Source: Neocallimastix lanati (nom. inval.) (taxonomy: Eukaryota > Neocallimastigomycota > Neocallimastigomycetes > Neocallimastigales > Neocallimastigaceae). From it: a DNA stretch of 22,995 nucleotides. Both the position numbers and the translations under genes were made by a program. Positions 1 through 9,894 of the stretch are shown in pieces; positions within the stretch are counted from its first letter, which is position 1; each line of letters starts with the position of its first letter. Where the stretch lies: the NCBI GenBank assembly GCA_016946835.1, contig JACVTC010000003.1, forward strand, positions 3,722,501-3,745,495. Direction: 5' to 3'. The notes under the pieces were generated by a model. It saw only the letters and a list, made by a program, of their open reading frames with translations. It made no database searches and was not told the DNA's origin.

Positions 1-305
1 TTATTTTTTTGATTGTAAATTTTAATTATATATAATATATATAATATATATAATTTTCTTTTTTTTTTTTGTTAAATTTACATTTTGTTAGTTATTTTTA
101 GTTAAAAATGTTATATATTTATAACGAAGTTTTGAAACTAACAAAATTTAATATTTTTTTTATTATTTTATTATTTGTTGCTTAATTTAATATTTTTTTA
201 TCTTAAATTATTTTTTTAATTATGTTTTTTAAAGGGTTTTCTTTTTGAATATTATATTATTAAAACAACTATTTTTTTTTTTATTAAAAAAAAAAAAAAA
301 AAAAT

Positions 306-347
306 TTACTATACTTTTATATATTGATTATTAAATCAGTATAGTAA
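306..347. repeat. Compound inverted repeat (two nested perfect stems)
   Basis: TTACTATAC at 306-314 is perfectly complementary to GTATAGTAA at 339-347. Inside it, TGATT at 325-329 pairs with AATCA at 334-338 around an ATTA loop. The inner stem abuts the 3' arm of the outer one, leaving a one-sided bulge of about 10 nt. It may be a fold in the 3' region of the leftward BAR gene or a chance result of AT richness. Confidence 0.5.
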
Positions 348-556
348 TTATATATATATATTATCATCTAATTCTTTTTTTTTTTTTTTTTAATATTGTT
401 TAATATAATTCTTTTTCTATTTTTTCTTTAACTCTATAGCTTTCCTTAAATTTTATTAACAATAATTAATTCTATATGTAAATTAAGGAATGACGCTTTT
501 TCAAAGAGAAAAATAAAAAAAAGAGCATGAAGTAATATTTATTAATAAAAAAGATT

Positions 557-667
557 ATGATGAAGTTATTTGCATTTTTATTATTAATGAGTGTTGAAAA
601 TAAAAAAAAACTTAAATTATTAAAATTGAATAAGTATGTTGGTATGAATACGTTTTCTAATAATTGA
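557..667 (+). CDS. Possible 36-codon ORF with a signal-peptide-like start (doubtful)
   Basis: An ATG at 557 opens a 36-codon frame ending TGA at 665-667. It begins MMKLFAFLLLMS, a short positive-hydrophobic pattern like a signal peptide, followed by a Lys-rich stretch. It is far too short for a typical secreted protein and has no recognisable domain. It could be the 5' remnant of a lost gene, an exon of an undetected gene, or chance. It is convergent with the BAR-domain gene. Confidence 0.15.
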   Translation: MMKLFAFLLLMSVENKKKLKLLKLNKYVGMNTFSNN

Positions 668-757
668 AATTATTAAAGAAAAGAATAAAAAACTTTCTCT
701 ATTTTTTATTCCTTTCATTAATTATTATATTTTCTTTTGTTTGTAATAAAGTTAACT

Positions 758-1723
758 TTAACGTGGACCAAAACTAAGACTTGAGTTTACTTTTGGAATA
801 GAAGTTGGAAGTGATGATGGAAGTGATGATGGAAGTGATGATGGAAGTGAAGATGGGATAGATGATGGAACAGAATGAAGACTATTAACACCTTCAGATG
901 TTATACTTTCATTTGAAGTATGAATGCTTTCAACTTCTGTATCTCTTGGAGCAGAGAAAATAGAGAAAGCAGATTGATGGTAAAGTCTGATTGCAGTGTG
1001 GACAGTATCTAGGTAATTTGGTAAATCAACTTGACGCTTTAATTCTAACATATCAGCTTTTTCTCTAAGTTGAATCTTTAATTGAGCGAATCTAACTCTA
1101 GCTTTTTCAAGATGATCTTCAGATTCTTCAACAATCTTAGTATCACTAAGGTGTTCTATAGAACCTTCAACTTCATATTTAAGTCTATTCTTAGCATCGG
1201 TAAGACATGAAGCATAGGATTGAATTTCTATTCTTACTTGATTACATAACCTTATAGTATCTTCAGTATCGGCAATAGCTTTAGTTAAGAAAGTATTTAA
1301 CCATTCCTCATAGTTCTTTAATGGAATAAGGTATCTACTTTTTTCCTTATTGTCTCTATTGAAAGAATCAGCAACCTTGATGTAACGGATTCTTAAATCA
1401 ACATCTTTATCTTCTCTGACACTTTCATCATTAAGTAAAGAGGTCAAATTTTGTTCAGCTTCAATAGAGGCTTCCATACTTTGGATAATTTTCTTCATAT
1501 TCTTTTGAGAACCTTGAATGAACTTTTTCAAATTTTCAACCTTCTTTGTAGCTTCATCAACTTGTCCGTCAACTATTGGAGCAATAACTTTAGTGTTTTT
1601 CTTGTTACCAAAAGTATTACTAAAAGTATTTTGAACAGATTCCATGAAAGTTTGACTTAATATAGCCATCTTGAAACCGAATCTGTTGTATGAAACTCTT
1701 TTTTCCTTCTTTTGATTAGTCAT
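758..1723 (-). CDS. BAR-domain (membrane-curvature) protein, 321 aa
   Basis: The predicted product is a mostly helical cytoplasmic protein. BAR domains dimerise into curved coiled-coil modules that bind and bend membranes in endocytosis and trafficking. A long charged helical region at about residues 45-255 contains a VADSFNRD segment, heptad-like Lys/Glu-rich helices, and the terminal IRLYHQSAFSIF segment, which resembles the end of classical BAR domains. I see no SH3, PX or PH domain, signal peptide or membrane segment. The C-terminal 60 residues are Ser/Pro-rich with a repeated SSLP unit and look disordered. The start at 1723 gives the longest frame and a basic N-terminus; Met19 is an alternative. 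There is no intron. Its base composition is clearly less AT-rich than the flanks. I cannot assign it to a BAR subfamily (FAM92-like, Gvp36-like or other). Confidence 0.7.
   Translation of the reverse strand: MTNQKKEKRVSYNRFGFKMAILSQTFMESVQNTFSNTFGNKKNTKVIAPIVDGQVDEATKKVENLKKFIQGSQKNMKKIIQSMEASIEAEQNLTSLLNDESVREDKDVDLRIRYIKVADSFNRDNKEKSRYLIPLKNYEEWLNTFLTKAIADTEDTIRLCNQVRIEIQSYASCLTDAKNRLKYEVEGSIEHLSDTKIVEESEDHLEKARVRFAQLKIQLREKADMLELKRQVDLPNYLDTVHTAIRLYHQSAFSIFSAPRDTEVESIHTSNESITSEGVNSLHSVPSSIPSSLPSSLPSSLPSSLPTSIPKVNSSLSFGPR
807..866 (-). repeat. In-frame 12-bp tandem repeat coding for SSLP units
   Basis: On the + strand the unit GGAAGTGATGAT occurs three times exactly (807-818, 819-830, 831-842) and is followed by two diverged copies (843-854, 855-866). 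The period is a multiple of three, so copy-number change keeps the BAR protein in frame and varies the length of its Ser/Pro-rich tail. Confidence 0.85.
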
Positions 1724-2767
1724 TTTCTTTAAAACTTTAAATATGTATAATATAATATTCTATATAAATATATTTTTTTATATATTTATTTCTTTTTTTC
1801 ATTTAAAGAGAATAATATAAATATATATATAAATATAAAATTTAGTATATTAATATCAAAATTTCATTAAAAGTGTAAATAATTATCTTAAAAATTATTG
1901 ATTGAAAATTTTATATAATTTGTATATTTATTTTCTATCATTATATTATATCTATATTCTTCAAAATTCAAAATATAGTTAATTCTCTTTCTTTAAGAAT
2001 TATTTTTTTTCAAATGTTATTTCAATTACTATATTATCTTCTTATTTTTTATTTTATATATATTGTATAATACATATAAAATTATTTAATGCTAATTACT
2101 ATTATTATTTTTATTTTTATATTTCTATATTTTTTCCCTTCAATTTCATATTATTTTTTATTTCTTTTTTAAACTCTTAATAATATGCTATTATAAAATT
2201 TATACTAACTTTTTATTACCCTTTATAAAAACAAATATTATATATTTGTTTCTTTTCAAAGCTTTTTTTTCTTGTAAAAAAAATTCGAGAATATAAAAGG
2301 AAAGGAACGTAATTGAGCTTTTTATACTATTTTGAATAAATATTAATAAATATAGAATATAAGAAATAACATTAAAACATTAAAAAAGTAAAATCATTAT
2401 TTATTTAAGTTATTTATTCAATCTTTTATCCATTTATTATATAATATAAATTCATTGTTATTTATTTATTTATAATTATATATATTCATTTATTTACTTG
2501 TAAATTATTTAATGTTTCACTTTATAAAAAAAAACAATTTTTGTAATATTAATTTTAAATTTTTTTAATTAAATCAATTTGAAAAATAAAAAAAAATAAT
2601 ATAAATTAATTAAAAATAAACTAAAAAAAAATATCATATAATAATACCAAATATATTTTTTTATTAAATCCATTTATTTGTGATTTTATTCTCATATATT
2701 ATATTCATGTATTACATAATAAATTATTTGTATTGTTTTATAGTTTTATGTTTAGTATACTATACTA

Positions 2768-2810
2768 TAGTAGTAGTAGTAATAACAATAATAATAATAA
2801 TAATAATAAA
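2768..2810. repeat. Trinucleotide microsatellite (TAG/TAA)
   Basis: Consecutive TAG units pass into TAA/ATA units, broken once by a C. The overlapping open frame is only this low-complexity DNA read as Val/Ile strings. Confidence 0.8.
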
Positions 2811-3674
2811 AGAAAGTATTAAAAATTTATTATTTATATTTTATTCTATGAAAATAAAAATGAAAATAAAATTAAAATTTAATATAATAATAAAAAAATA
2901 TTAATAAAAAAATATATATATATATAGAATTAAATATTAAGCATATTTGTATTGTTTTGTATTATCTTATATAATGGAATGATTTATATGTTTATAAAGT
3001 TAAAATAAGTTTATATTATAATATTTTTTGAAGTTTTTTTTTATTTATTTATTTTTAGGTTTTTATGATAATATCGAAAGGTTGTGCAAAAAAAAAAATA
3101 ATAAAGCTTTATTCTTCTTCTCTAATAATCATTGATCAATATTGAATTATTAAATGATTCTAGATTAAAAAACGTTATTAAATTAATAATACTAGTTATT
3201 TTTTTTTGTTTCAAGAATAAATAAAATATATAATTATTGAGAAAAAAAAATTAAAAATAAAAAAATCTATAACTACTAAAATAATTATATTAAATCTATG
3301 AAATAAAATAAAAAAATTTTTATTTTAATTTTTTTTTTTTATCTTTTATTTTTTTATTTCTTTATTTTTATTTTTTTTTATAATTTTTTTTCTAATTTCT
3401 TTTTTTAATTTTTTTATTTATACTTTTAGTGTATTCCTTTTCAAAAAAAAAGTAAAGAAAGAGAAAGAAAGAAAGAATAAATATATTATTTTGTTATTAA
3501 CGATTTATATATAATAATTATTATAAGTAATTAAATATTATTATTTATTTCATGTTTTATACAGAACATAAAAGTATATAAAAGTGTATATTTGAAATAA
3601 GGATGCTACAAAGCTGTAATAGATAATAATAAAACTTTTATTTTATTTTTTTTATGGTATATTATATATACTCT

Positions 3675-3796
3675 ATTAAAAAACAATCATTTTTTTCTTT
3701 TCCTAAAACATACAAATTTTAAAATTACCAAATTTATTAAAAAACAATCATTTTTTTCTTTTCCTAGAACATACAAATTTTAAAATTACCAAATTA
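3675..3796. repeat. 61-bp tandem duplication (two copies)
   Basis: A unit starting ATTAAAAAACAATCA begins at 3675 and again at 3736. The copies are nearly identical, the clear difference being CCTAAAAC against CCTAGAAC, and the unit ends in AAAATTACCAAAT. Such a long non-microsatellite match is a recent local duplication. Confidence 0.85.
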
Positions 3797-4673
3797 TTAA
3801 AATGATAATTATAATAAAAAAGAATACTAATAAATTTATTTCGAAAAATAATATAAATTAATATTAATAAAAAATAATATTATTGATAATAAAATAATAA
3901 AATAATTAATAAAATAAATATTAATATTGATAAAAATAATAATTATAATAAAAATAATTATAACAATAATAATAATAAAATGAATAATTAATTAATGGTA
4001 ATAGTATAGAATTTTTAATTATAATATTTACAAAGAGTTAAAAGAATTTATGTTTTTTATTTTTTATAACAAATTAAATTTAAATTATAAATATATATTG
4101 TAATTAAATATAATATATAATTTATCATATTTATATAAAAATTTATAATATTTTATTATTAAGTATTCATGTAACAATTTAAATAGTTTGTTTTAGTCAA
4201 TTAAATATTAAAATATAATTAATAATAAAATAAATTATTTTTAATTAGATTTCGTAAATTTTAAAATTCAGAATTGAAAAATAGGAATTTTGTAATATAT
4301 TTTGTTAATATATTATATTTATTATATTAATTATTTAATTTAATATAAAGTGAATATTTATATATACAGTGAATATTTATTAAAGAGAGATCAATAATCA
4401 ATTAAATATTAATAAAAATTAATTAAATAATTTATATAAAAAACTTTATTTATTATTATTTTAATTCAATTTTCAAACTGTTTTTTTTTATTATTTTTAT
4501 TATTATTTTTATTTTCCTAATTAAAATTTTATTGAATTGAAATTATATTATGCTACTAGATATTAAATAATTCCATATATCATATATTAATATATATTAC
4601 CTATTTATATACATCAATTCAAAAAACAAAAAAGATAATTTGGGGAAAAAAATATTAAAAACAGATATTTAAA

Positions 4674-4709
<36 letters not shown>

Positions 4710-5127
4710 TTAATAAATAATAACTATACGATACTTGATACTTTTATAGATAACTCTTATATTATACTTTTACTTTAGTTATTTGTTAAATGCTATACAA
4801 TACTAATAAGTTAAAAATAAAAAAATATATATGAAAATCAGTTGTTGATTAAGAGTATTATATAAAATGATGCAAGATAAAATTTTTAAATATTTATATT
4901 AAAAAATAGGAAAATCTAAATAATATTAAATATTATCTATTTTTTTTATTTTGTAATATATATTATTTAATAATATTCAATAATATTATATGAAAGATTT
5001 AGAAATATTAATTAAATTAATAATTAATTAATATATTAAATTAGAAAAAGGAATGACCTTTTTTAATAAATTATTTTATTCCAAATTTTCCAATTCAATG
5101 CATCAATATTAATTTTTTTGAATAATA

Positions 5128-5128
5128 A

Positions 5129-5167
<39 letters not shown>

Positions 5168-5168
5168 A
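5128..5168. repeat. AAAT microsatellite, about ten units
   Basis: Uninterrupted AAAT repeat flanked by AAT-rich sequence. No function is inferred. Confidence 0.85.
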
Positions 5169-7020
5169 AAATATAATTATTAAATATAATAAATAATTAG
5201 AATTAAAATAATTATTATTATTATTATATAATGGTTATTATAATAATTTATTATCGATTAATATAAAAGTAATAAGTATTCATTATTAAAACTTCATAAT
5301 GATAATTTTTTTATAAGATATTTTTATAGAAATCATATTCAATATAAATAATTATTAATTCTTATTCATTCATGTATTTTTTATTTAAAAAAAGTTACAG
5401 ATGAATATTAATACTAATTATTACAGAAAAAAACGATATATATACAGATTTAAATAATTTTTATATTTTTAGTTTCTTTTAATGATATTGTATTGAATTT
5501 TATAGTATTTATATATAAAGTATTTTTAATATTGCAATATTAATATAAACAATAACCGTTCATATTTAAAAAAGAATATTAAATAAAATTTATGTAAATA
5601 TAAAGGAGAAAAAAGTGTTTCAGTTTAAAAAAATTTTTTTATTAGAAAATAAATATAAATATAAATATAAATGATATGAAATTTAAAATTATTAATAGTT
5701 TTTATAATGATGACAAATTGAAAATTTATTTCGGTTTTGTTATGTATTATATATTTTATTTTTATTTTTATTTTTATTTTTTTTTAATTTGAAGCAAAGT
5801 TGTTAATTATATAATTACTATATATAATATATTTTTTTATAATTTGTCTAATAGTTTCAACAAAATATTTATAATTAGAAATTTATAGTACTTAATAGAA
5901 ATATAATAAATCATTATTATTAAATTTTAATTATAATTCATTATTTTTAAGTATTTATTAATTTATCAATATGTTGGCAAATATTATTTATTTATTATTT
6001 CTTTACTATTAATTTAGAATTTTAGTATTTAATATTTAATATTATTTTTATTTATATAAATATGTTTCATTATAAAAAAAATAATATATATATTTTTAAA
6101 TATATTGTTTCCTTTTCTATTTACTATTTTTTATTTTTTATAAATATTTAATGTTTTTTTGAAATAGTTTATAAGTACAAAGATATATCCCTCGGTTATT
6201 AATATTTATAGTTCGTTTTATCAACTAATATATATAAATTTTTATTTCAATAACTTTAAAATGTTTAAATAACATAATATATAAATTTAATTTAATTATT
6301 ATTATTATTATTATTTTGTAAATTTTAAAAATTTTAAATAAATAGATAATATGATATATGATATATATATATATATATATATTTTTTTTTTGTATTTATT
6401 TTCATTTATTTTCATCAAAAATTAAAATTTAAAAATATAGGTTAATTTGATGATAAAATAAATCGATGATTTAAATACATAGTAGTTAGAATAAATTATT
6501 TATTTTATTTATTTTTATTCATTTATTATTGCTATTATTATTATTAATATATGTCTTAATAATTATTAGTATATTTATTTCCATTTTATTATTTATATTT
6601 TGAAAATTTAAATAAAAAAAAAAAAAAAAAAAAAAAAAACGGTATTTGTATTCTGTATTATTATATTAATTGAATATATATGAATATATATAATTATTAT
6701 ATTAGAAAAGTTTTTAATAATTTTTTTTATTATTAATGGCTTCATTTTTATTATAATCAACTTTATATTTATTTTTTCTCTTATAGGTTATATAAGGAGA
6801 AAAAGTAAATATTTTTTTTCATAGTATCTTTACAATAATACAATTCATTTAAATATTCGAATTTTTATTATAATATAGTTCAATAAAAGTATTTGTTTTA
6901 TAACATTGTTAAATAATAGAATTTTTTTTATAACACAGTTCAATCAATTAATTATTTTGATATTAATAAGGAACTAGAACATACATTTTTTTTTACATTT
7001 TTTATTCTTTTTTTTTTTTT

Positions 7021-7386
7021 TTTATTTCCGGTATGCATCGCCCATGGTTTCAGCCCCCTCTCAGAAGCAATGAATATTTAGGTAGTCATACACTTTCTTT
7101 TTTAAAAGCAGAATTGTCCTTATTGAGTGTTTCAGCATTGGCGCTCTGACATGCATATTATTGCTGAGAATATTACAGTATTACTTCTCCGAGTGCTTCT
7201 ATGAAGCGAGGACAATATAACCTAACCCATATTGTTTAGTATTAGCTCCCTGACAATTACATAATTGTCAGAAAGATTGCAAATTAGTAGAATATATCTA
7301 TATGGGCACATGAAATCATGTACCCTATCCTCTCAATTATTTCAATATCTATTCAGATATATAAGGGGAATATACTTACCAGCCAG

Positions 7387-7387
<1 letters not shown>
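7021..7387 (+). ncRNA. Candidate structured non-coding RNA, about 360 nt, family unknown
   Basis: This island is visibly richer in G and C than the surrounding AT desert, yet no frame is open in a protein-like way. It contains several perfect hairpins. CTGACAATTA/TAATTGTCAG is at 7250-7271. ACATG/CATGT around AAAT lies inside GGG/CCC near 7305-7326. ATATCT/AGATAT around ATTC is near 7348-7363. GCTTC/GAAGC is near 7196-7208. ACAATAT/ATATTGT (7212-7218/7230-7236) encloses the loop AACCTAACCC. A distal stem ATTGTCC (7113-7119) with GGACAAT (7210-7216) competes with that last hairpin. The + strand runs into a T tract of over 20 at about 7388, which could terminate Pol III, so + is preferred. It does not match U1, U2, U4, U5, U6, U3, SRP, RNase P/MRP or 5S hallmarks that I know. 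CCTAACCC suggests a telomerase-RNA template, but that is speculative. Confidence 0.45.
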
Positions 7388-7417
<30 letters not shown>

Positions 7418-7774
7418 TTACATATATATTATCATAATTATAATTAAATATTAAACTTTTTTTATTAAATTGTTATATTTTTATATTTTTTTTAATTAAA
7501 TTATTCTGAATTCAAAATGCGTACAATCAATTATATATAAAAAGTTTTATCTATAATAAATATATTAATATTTTTTTTGTTGATAAAATTCTAGTAAAAA
7601 TTCAATAGAAATTTTTAATTGAATTAGTAATATTTTTCTATAATAAAATGAAATAAAATAGAATTAAAATTGTACAGTAATGAAATAAAATAAATAAAAT
7701 GAAATAAAATTGAATTATCAATCTATAGTATTTTATATACAAAAGAAAATAATTGATAATATAAAATATATTCT
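7388..7774. other. AT-rich spacer between RNA candidate and element C
   Basis: It begins with a long T tract and continues as A/T-only sequence with repeated AATAAAATGAAATAAAAT-type motifs near 7640-7710. No gene or site is recognised. Confidence 0.6.
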
Positions 7775-7982
7775 AATGATTAATTGAATAATAATAACTG
7801 TAATAATGAAAACTTGTAAATATAATGTATTGAAACATATTGTATATATATTAATGTATAACCCACATTGTAAAATATAAAAACATGTAATTTGAAATAA
7901 TTTACTCTTTGTAACTCTTTATCCTAAAACATATAAATAAAGTTGATATAATTATTAAACCCAAATTTCACGACTCTTAACA
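7775..7982 (+). repeat. Element C 5' LTR (5' edge uncertain)
   Basis: From about 7815 to 7982 it matches 9430-9598 with scattered substitutions and small indels, sharing GTATTGAAACATATTG, the CATGTAATTTGAAATAA block, ATAAAGTTGATATAATTATT and the terminal ACTCTTAACA. Upstream of 7815 the match fades, so the 5' boundary is estimated from the 206-bp length of the 3' LTR. Confidence 0.7.
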
Positions 7983-7998
7983 GATTAAGAGTCTCATG
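7983..7998 (+). other. Primer-binding site matching half of tRNA-Lys(CUU)
   Basis: GATTAAGAGTCTCATG begins at the base right after the LTR-terminal CA. Its complement CATGAGACTCTTAATC reads like the anticodon arm of eukaryotic tRNA-Lys(CUU), from the end of the D arm through the CUCUUAA anticodon loop. Copia-type elements primed by half-tRNAs use this region. The same bases also pair with the LTR end: GACTCTTAA 7972-7980 with TTAAGAGTC 7985-7993. Confidence 0.65.
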
Positions 7999-9380
7999 GA
8001 CTCTTAAAAGGATACCTTAAAGGCTTATTTTTTTTTAGTCGGACATAAAATGAGTCAACTTAAAAAAAAAAAAAAAAAAAAAAATAAAATAATTGCTATG
8101 ATAAAAGTTACCATTATGTCACTACTAGGAAAAGTAAATGGATCTTTAAAGAATATAAAGTTGGCTTGAAACTAATCTAATGATAACACAAAAGAAATTC
8201 TTATTATAATACCAATTCTACCCTCCGAATATAAAAACACTGTTTTAAATTTTAATATCTCATGTAAAATTTATTGCTCAACCAAAGCAAATAAGAAAAA
8301 TAACGTATAGTATTAAAAAACGCGTAATTACACATATTAAACGCTTAAATAATAGCAATTTTATTAATGGGGGAGATTAAAGGTCATAGATCCCATACTA
8401 AATAAACAAATAACAATTAAATTAATATTCCCGTTATATTAAGGAGGTATAATATAAATGAATGGCAATTCCTAACGTGAAATAGGTACATTCAAATAAT
8501 AACACAATATTATAAAATCTAGCGTGAAACAGATTTATATAATAACTTTCTTTAATAATTAAATATAACTAAAAGATATATACAATAAATAACTTTTTTT
8601 AATTGTAAAGAGTTCTAATAGAAACATATTACAAATAACAAAATATGACATTTAAATCAAAAAATAACACGTAATAAAAATTCTCTTTTATAATAAAATA
8701 ATCTTTATTAATTAAAAAAATAAATCTCTTATTGTTATTAACTATTTTATTGTCAATAACTAATACATCGATTTAAGTAACAAATTTTCATGCATTTAGA
8801 ATTTCTCATGATTACATTTTAATATATCATTCCTATTTAATTTACATATATTACTATTTACTTATAAACAATGGACACTTAGGAATTATTTAATAAAATT
8901 TAAAATTAATATCTTCTGAATATTAAAAGCTATTTTATTAAACTGAACAAATATTAAGTTAACCAAATGAAAATAATTTAAAACGATAGAAACTGAACAA
9001 ATATTAAGTTAACCAAATGAAAATAATTTAAAACGATAGAAACCAAAGAAAGTTAATCATAAATAATAAATGATTGTTGTAAAACCTAAAGAGTATTTAA
9101 TCAAAATTAATTAAAACTTGATTATAAATTACCTATTAATAATGGTTTATTCATTAATCCATAAAACGTCAAATATAAAATATAAAATACAAAGTAATAT
9201 AGTTAAAAATAAAATCAAACAGATATACTAAGTATATAAATATAAATATATAAATAATAAAGAATAAGAAATATTCTTATGATAGAAATAAAAATTCTTT
9301 TAATATATAAATTTATTAATAATATAATTTACACATATTCACCTAGCAAACCAAATTATATTCATTGGGAAATAATTAGG
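7999..9380 (+). pseudogene. Non-coding interior of element C
   Basis: There is no open frame of useful length. It contains an A tract near 8061-8083, a stop-interrupted possible gag remnant near 8128-8270, and an exact 50-bp tandem duplication at 8941-9040. The rest is AT-rich but less extreme than the desert, as expected for decayed coding DNA. I could not place RT or integrase motifs. Confidence 0.45.
8941..9040. repeat. Perfect 50-bp tandem duplication
   Basis: Two adjacent 50-bp copies (8941-8990 and 8991-9040), starting AACTGAACAAATATTAAG and ending AAACGATAGA, appear identical. It lies inside the decayed element and so post-dates much of the decay, or is an assembly artefact. Confidence 0.9.
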
Positions 9381-9392
9381 TTTAAGGGGGAA
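9381..9392 (+). other. Element C polypurine tract
   Basis: TTTAAGGGGGAA directly abuts the TGTTAG start of the 3' LTR. A purine run here primes plus-strand DNA synthesis in LTR elements, and it fixes the LTR start at 9393. Confidence 0.7.
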
Positions 9393-9598
9393 TGTTAGAA
9401 TATGTGAAATAACGAGAAATAAACTTCAAATGTATTTATAATTGTATTGAAACATATTGTATATATATTAATGTATAAGCCACATTATAAAAGTATAAAA
9501 CATGTAATTTGAAATAATTTAACTCTTTGTAACTTTATCCTAAAACATATTAATAAAGTTGATATAATTATTAAACCCAAATTTCATGACTCTTAACA
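9393..9598 (+). repeat. Element C 3' LTR, 206 bp
   Basis: It starts TGTTAG and ends CTTAACA (imperfect terminal inverted repeat TGTTA/TAACA). It contains TATAAAAG near 9488 and AATAAAG near 9552, a plausible TATA box and polyadenylation signal. It shares most of its length with 7815-7982. No target-site duplication could be confirmed because the 5' LTR edge is unclear. Confidence 0.75.
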
Positions 9599-9809
9599 AT
9601 TTCTATAATAATAAATACTATTAATAATTGGCAATTAATATTTGCAATTTTTACAAAAGATTTATAATTAAATTTTTAATATTTTTTATGCTATTTTTTT
9701 TTTTTATTTTTATTTTTTTTATTTTTTATTTAAATGAATTATATAAAAAAAAAAAAAAAAAAAAAATACAACAAATGATAAAAACATTTTTGAATTTAAA
9801 AATTTCCCT
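9599..9809. other. Short AT-rich spacer downstream of the tRNA
   Basis: Poly-T and poly-A tracts only; the open frame running through it into the tRNA is spurious. Its last bases hold the tRNA terminator. Confidence 0.6.
9798..9802 (-). terminator. RNA polymerase III terminator of tRNA-Gly
   Basis: Reading leftwards, a run of five T begins 7 nt after the tRNA discriminator base, the usual Pol III stop. Confidence 0.8.
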
Positions 9810-9880
9810 TGCGTTAACCGGGAATCGAACCCGGGCCATTTGCTTGGAAGGCAAATATTCTACCTCTATACTATTAACGC
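9810..9880 (-). tRNA. tRNA-Gly (anticodon UCC)
   Basis: The 71-nt minus-strand sequence folds as a complete cloverleaf. The acceptor stem is GCGTTAA/TTAACGC with discriminator A. The anticodon stem TTTGC/GCAAA encloses loop CTTCCAA with anticodon TCC, reading GGA (Gly). The T arm is CCGGG/CCCGG with TTCGATT. Internal promoters are visible: a box A-like TAGTATAGAGG and a perfect box B GGTTCGATTCC. There is no intron and CCA is not encoded, as in eukaryotic nuclear tRNA genes. Element A sits directly upstream in divergent orientation and element C about 210 bp downstream. Confidence 0.97.
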
Positions 9881-9890
9881 ATACTCACAG

Positions 9891-9894
9891 TTTT
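9891..9894. repeat. Element A target-site duplication, left copy (TTTT)
   Basis: TTTT precedes the LTR TGATAA start; the matching TTTT at 16086-16089 follows the LTR ATCA end. A length of 4-5 bp is usual for Ty3/gypsy integrases. The match could be fortuitous in T-rich DNA. Confidence 0.55.

Larger units (their letters stand above)
1..757. other. AT-rich flank without a convincing gene
   Basis: This stretch is almost entirely A and T with long homopolymers. It lies downstream of the BAR-domain gene, which is transcribed leftwards and ends at 758, so it should contain that gene's 3' UTR and polyadenylation region. Apart from one compound hairpin at 306-347 and a weak 36-codon ORF at 557-667, I see nothing supportable. 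Confidence 0.6.
1724..7020. other. 5.3-kb AT desert without recognisable genes
   Basis: I found no frame with protein-like composition; the short open frames here code low-complexity Ile/Lys/Phe/Asn strings. The stretch holds poly-A and poly-T tracts and microsatellites: TAG/TAA repeats at 2768-2810, AAAT repeats at 5128-5168, TTA repeats near 6297-6315 and TA repeats near 6361-6380. It also holds the 61-bp duplication at 3675-3796 and a diverged short repeat with core AGTTCAAT near 6859-6886 and 6918-6946. The first few hundred bases above 1723 should hold the promoter of the leftward BAR gene, but no single element stands out. Confidence 0.7.
7775..9598 (+). mobile_element. Element C: decayed Ty1/copia-like LTR retrotransposon
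   Basis: Two related about 200-bp direct repeats flank a 1.4-kb interior. The 3' copy starts TGTTAG and ends CTTAACA, and the upstream copy ends identically. A primer-binding site directly follows the 5' LTR and a purine tract directly precedes the 3' LTR, so the element reads rightwards. No intact gag or pol remains. A stop-broken stretch near 8128-8270 reads vaguely like a copia gag but is not secure. Priming from an internal half-tRNA is a copia-type feature. LTR divergence points to an old insertion. It may instead be a non-autonomous (LARD-like) element that never coded. Confidence 0.7.

Noticed and set aside
2680-2904. 74-codon plus-strand ORF
   Set aside because: Composed of microsatellite-derived Ile/Val and Lys strings; no protein-like composition.
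7369-7380. ATACTTACC, identical to the 5' end of U1 snRNA
   Set aside because: The next bases are AGCCAG and then a long T tract, with no U1 stem-loops or Sm site. On the other strand it is only a GGTAAGTAT splice-donor-like match without an adjoining ORF.
7265-7447. 60-codon plus-strand ORF
   Set aside because: It starts inside the structured-RNA island, crosses several perfect hairpins and runs into a poly-T tract as poly-Phe. No domain seen.
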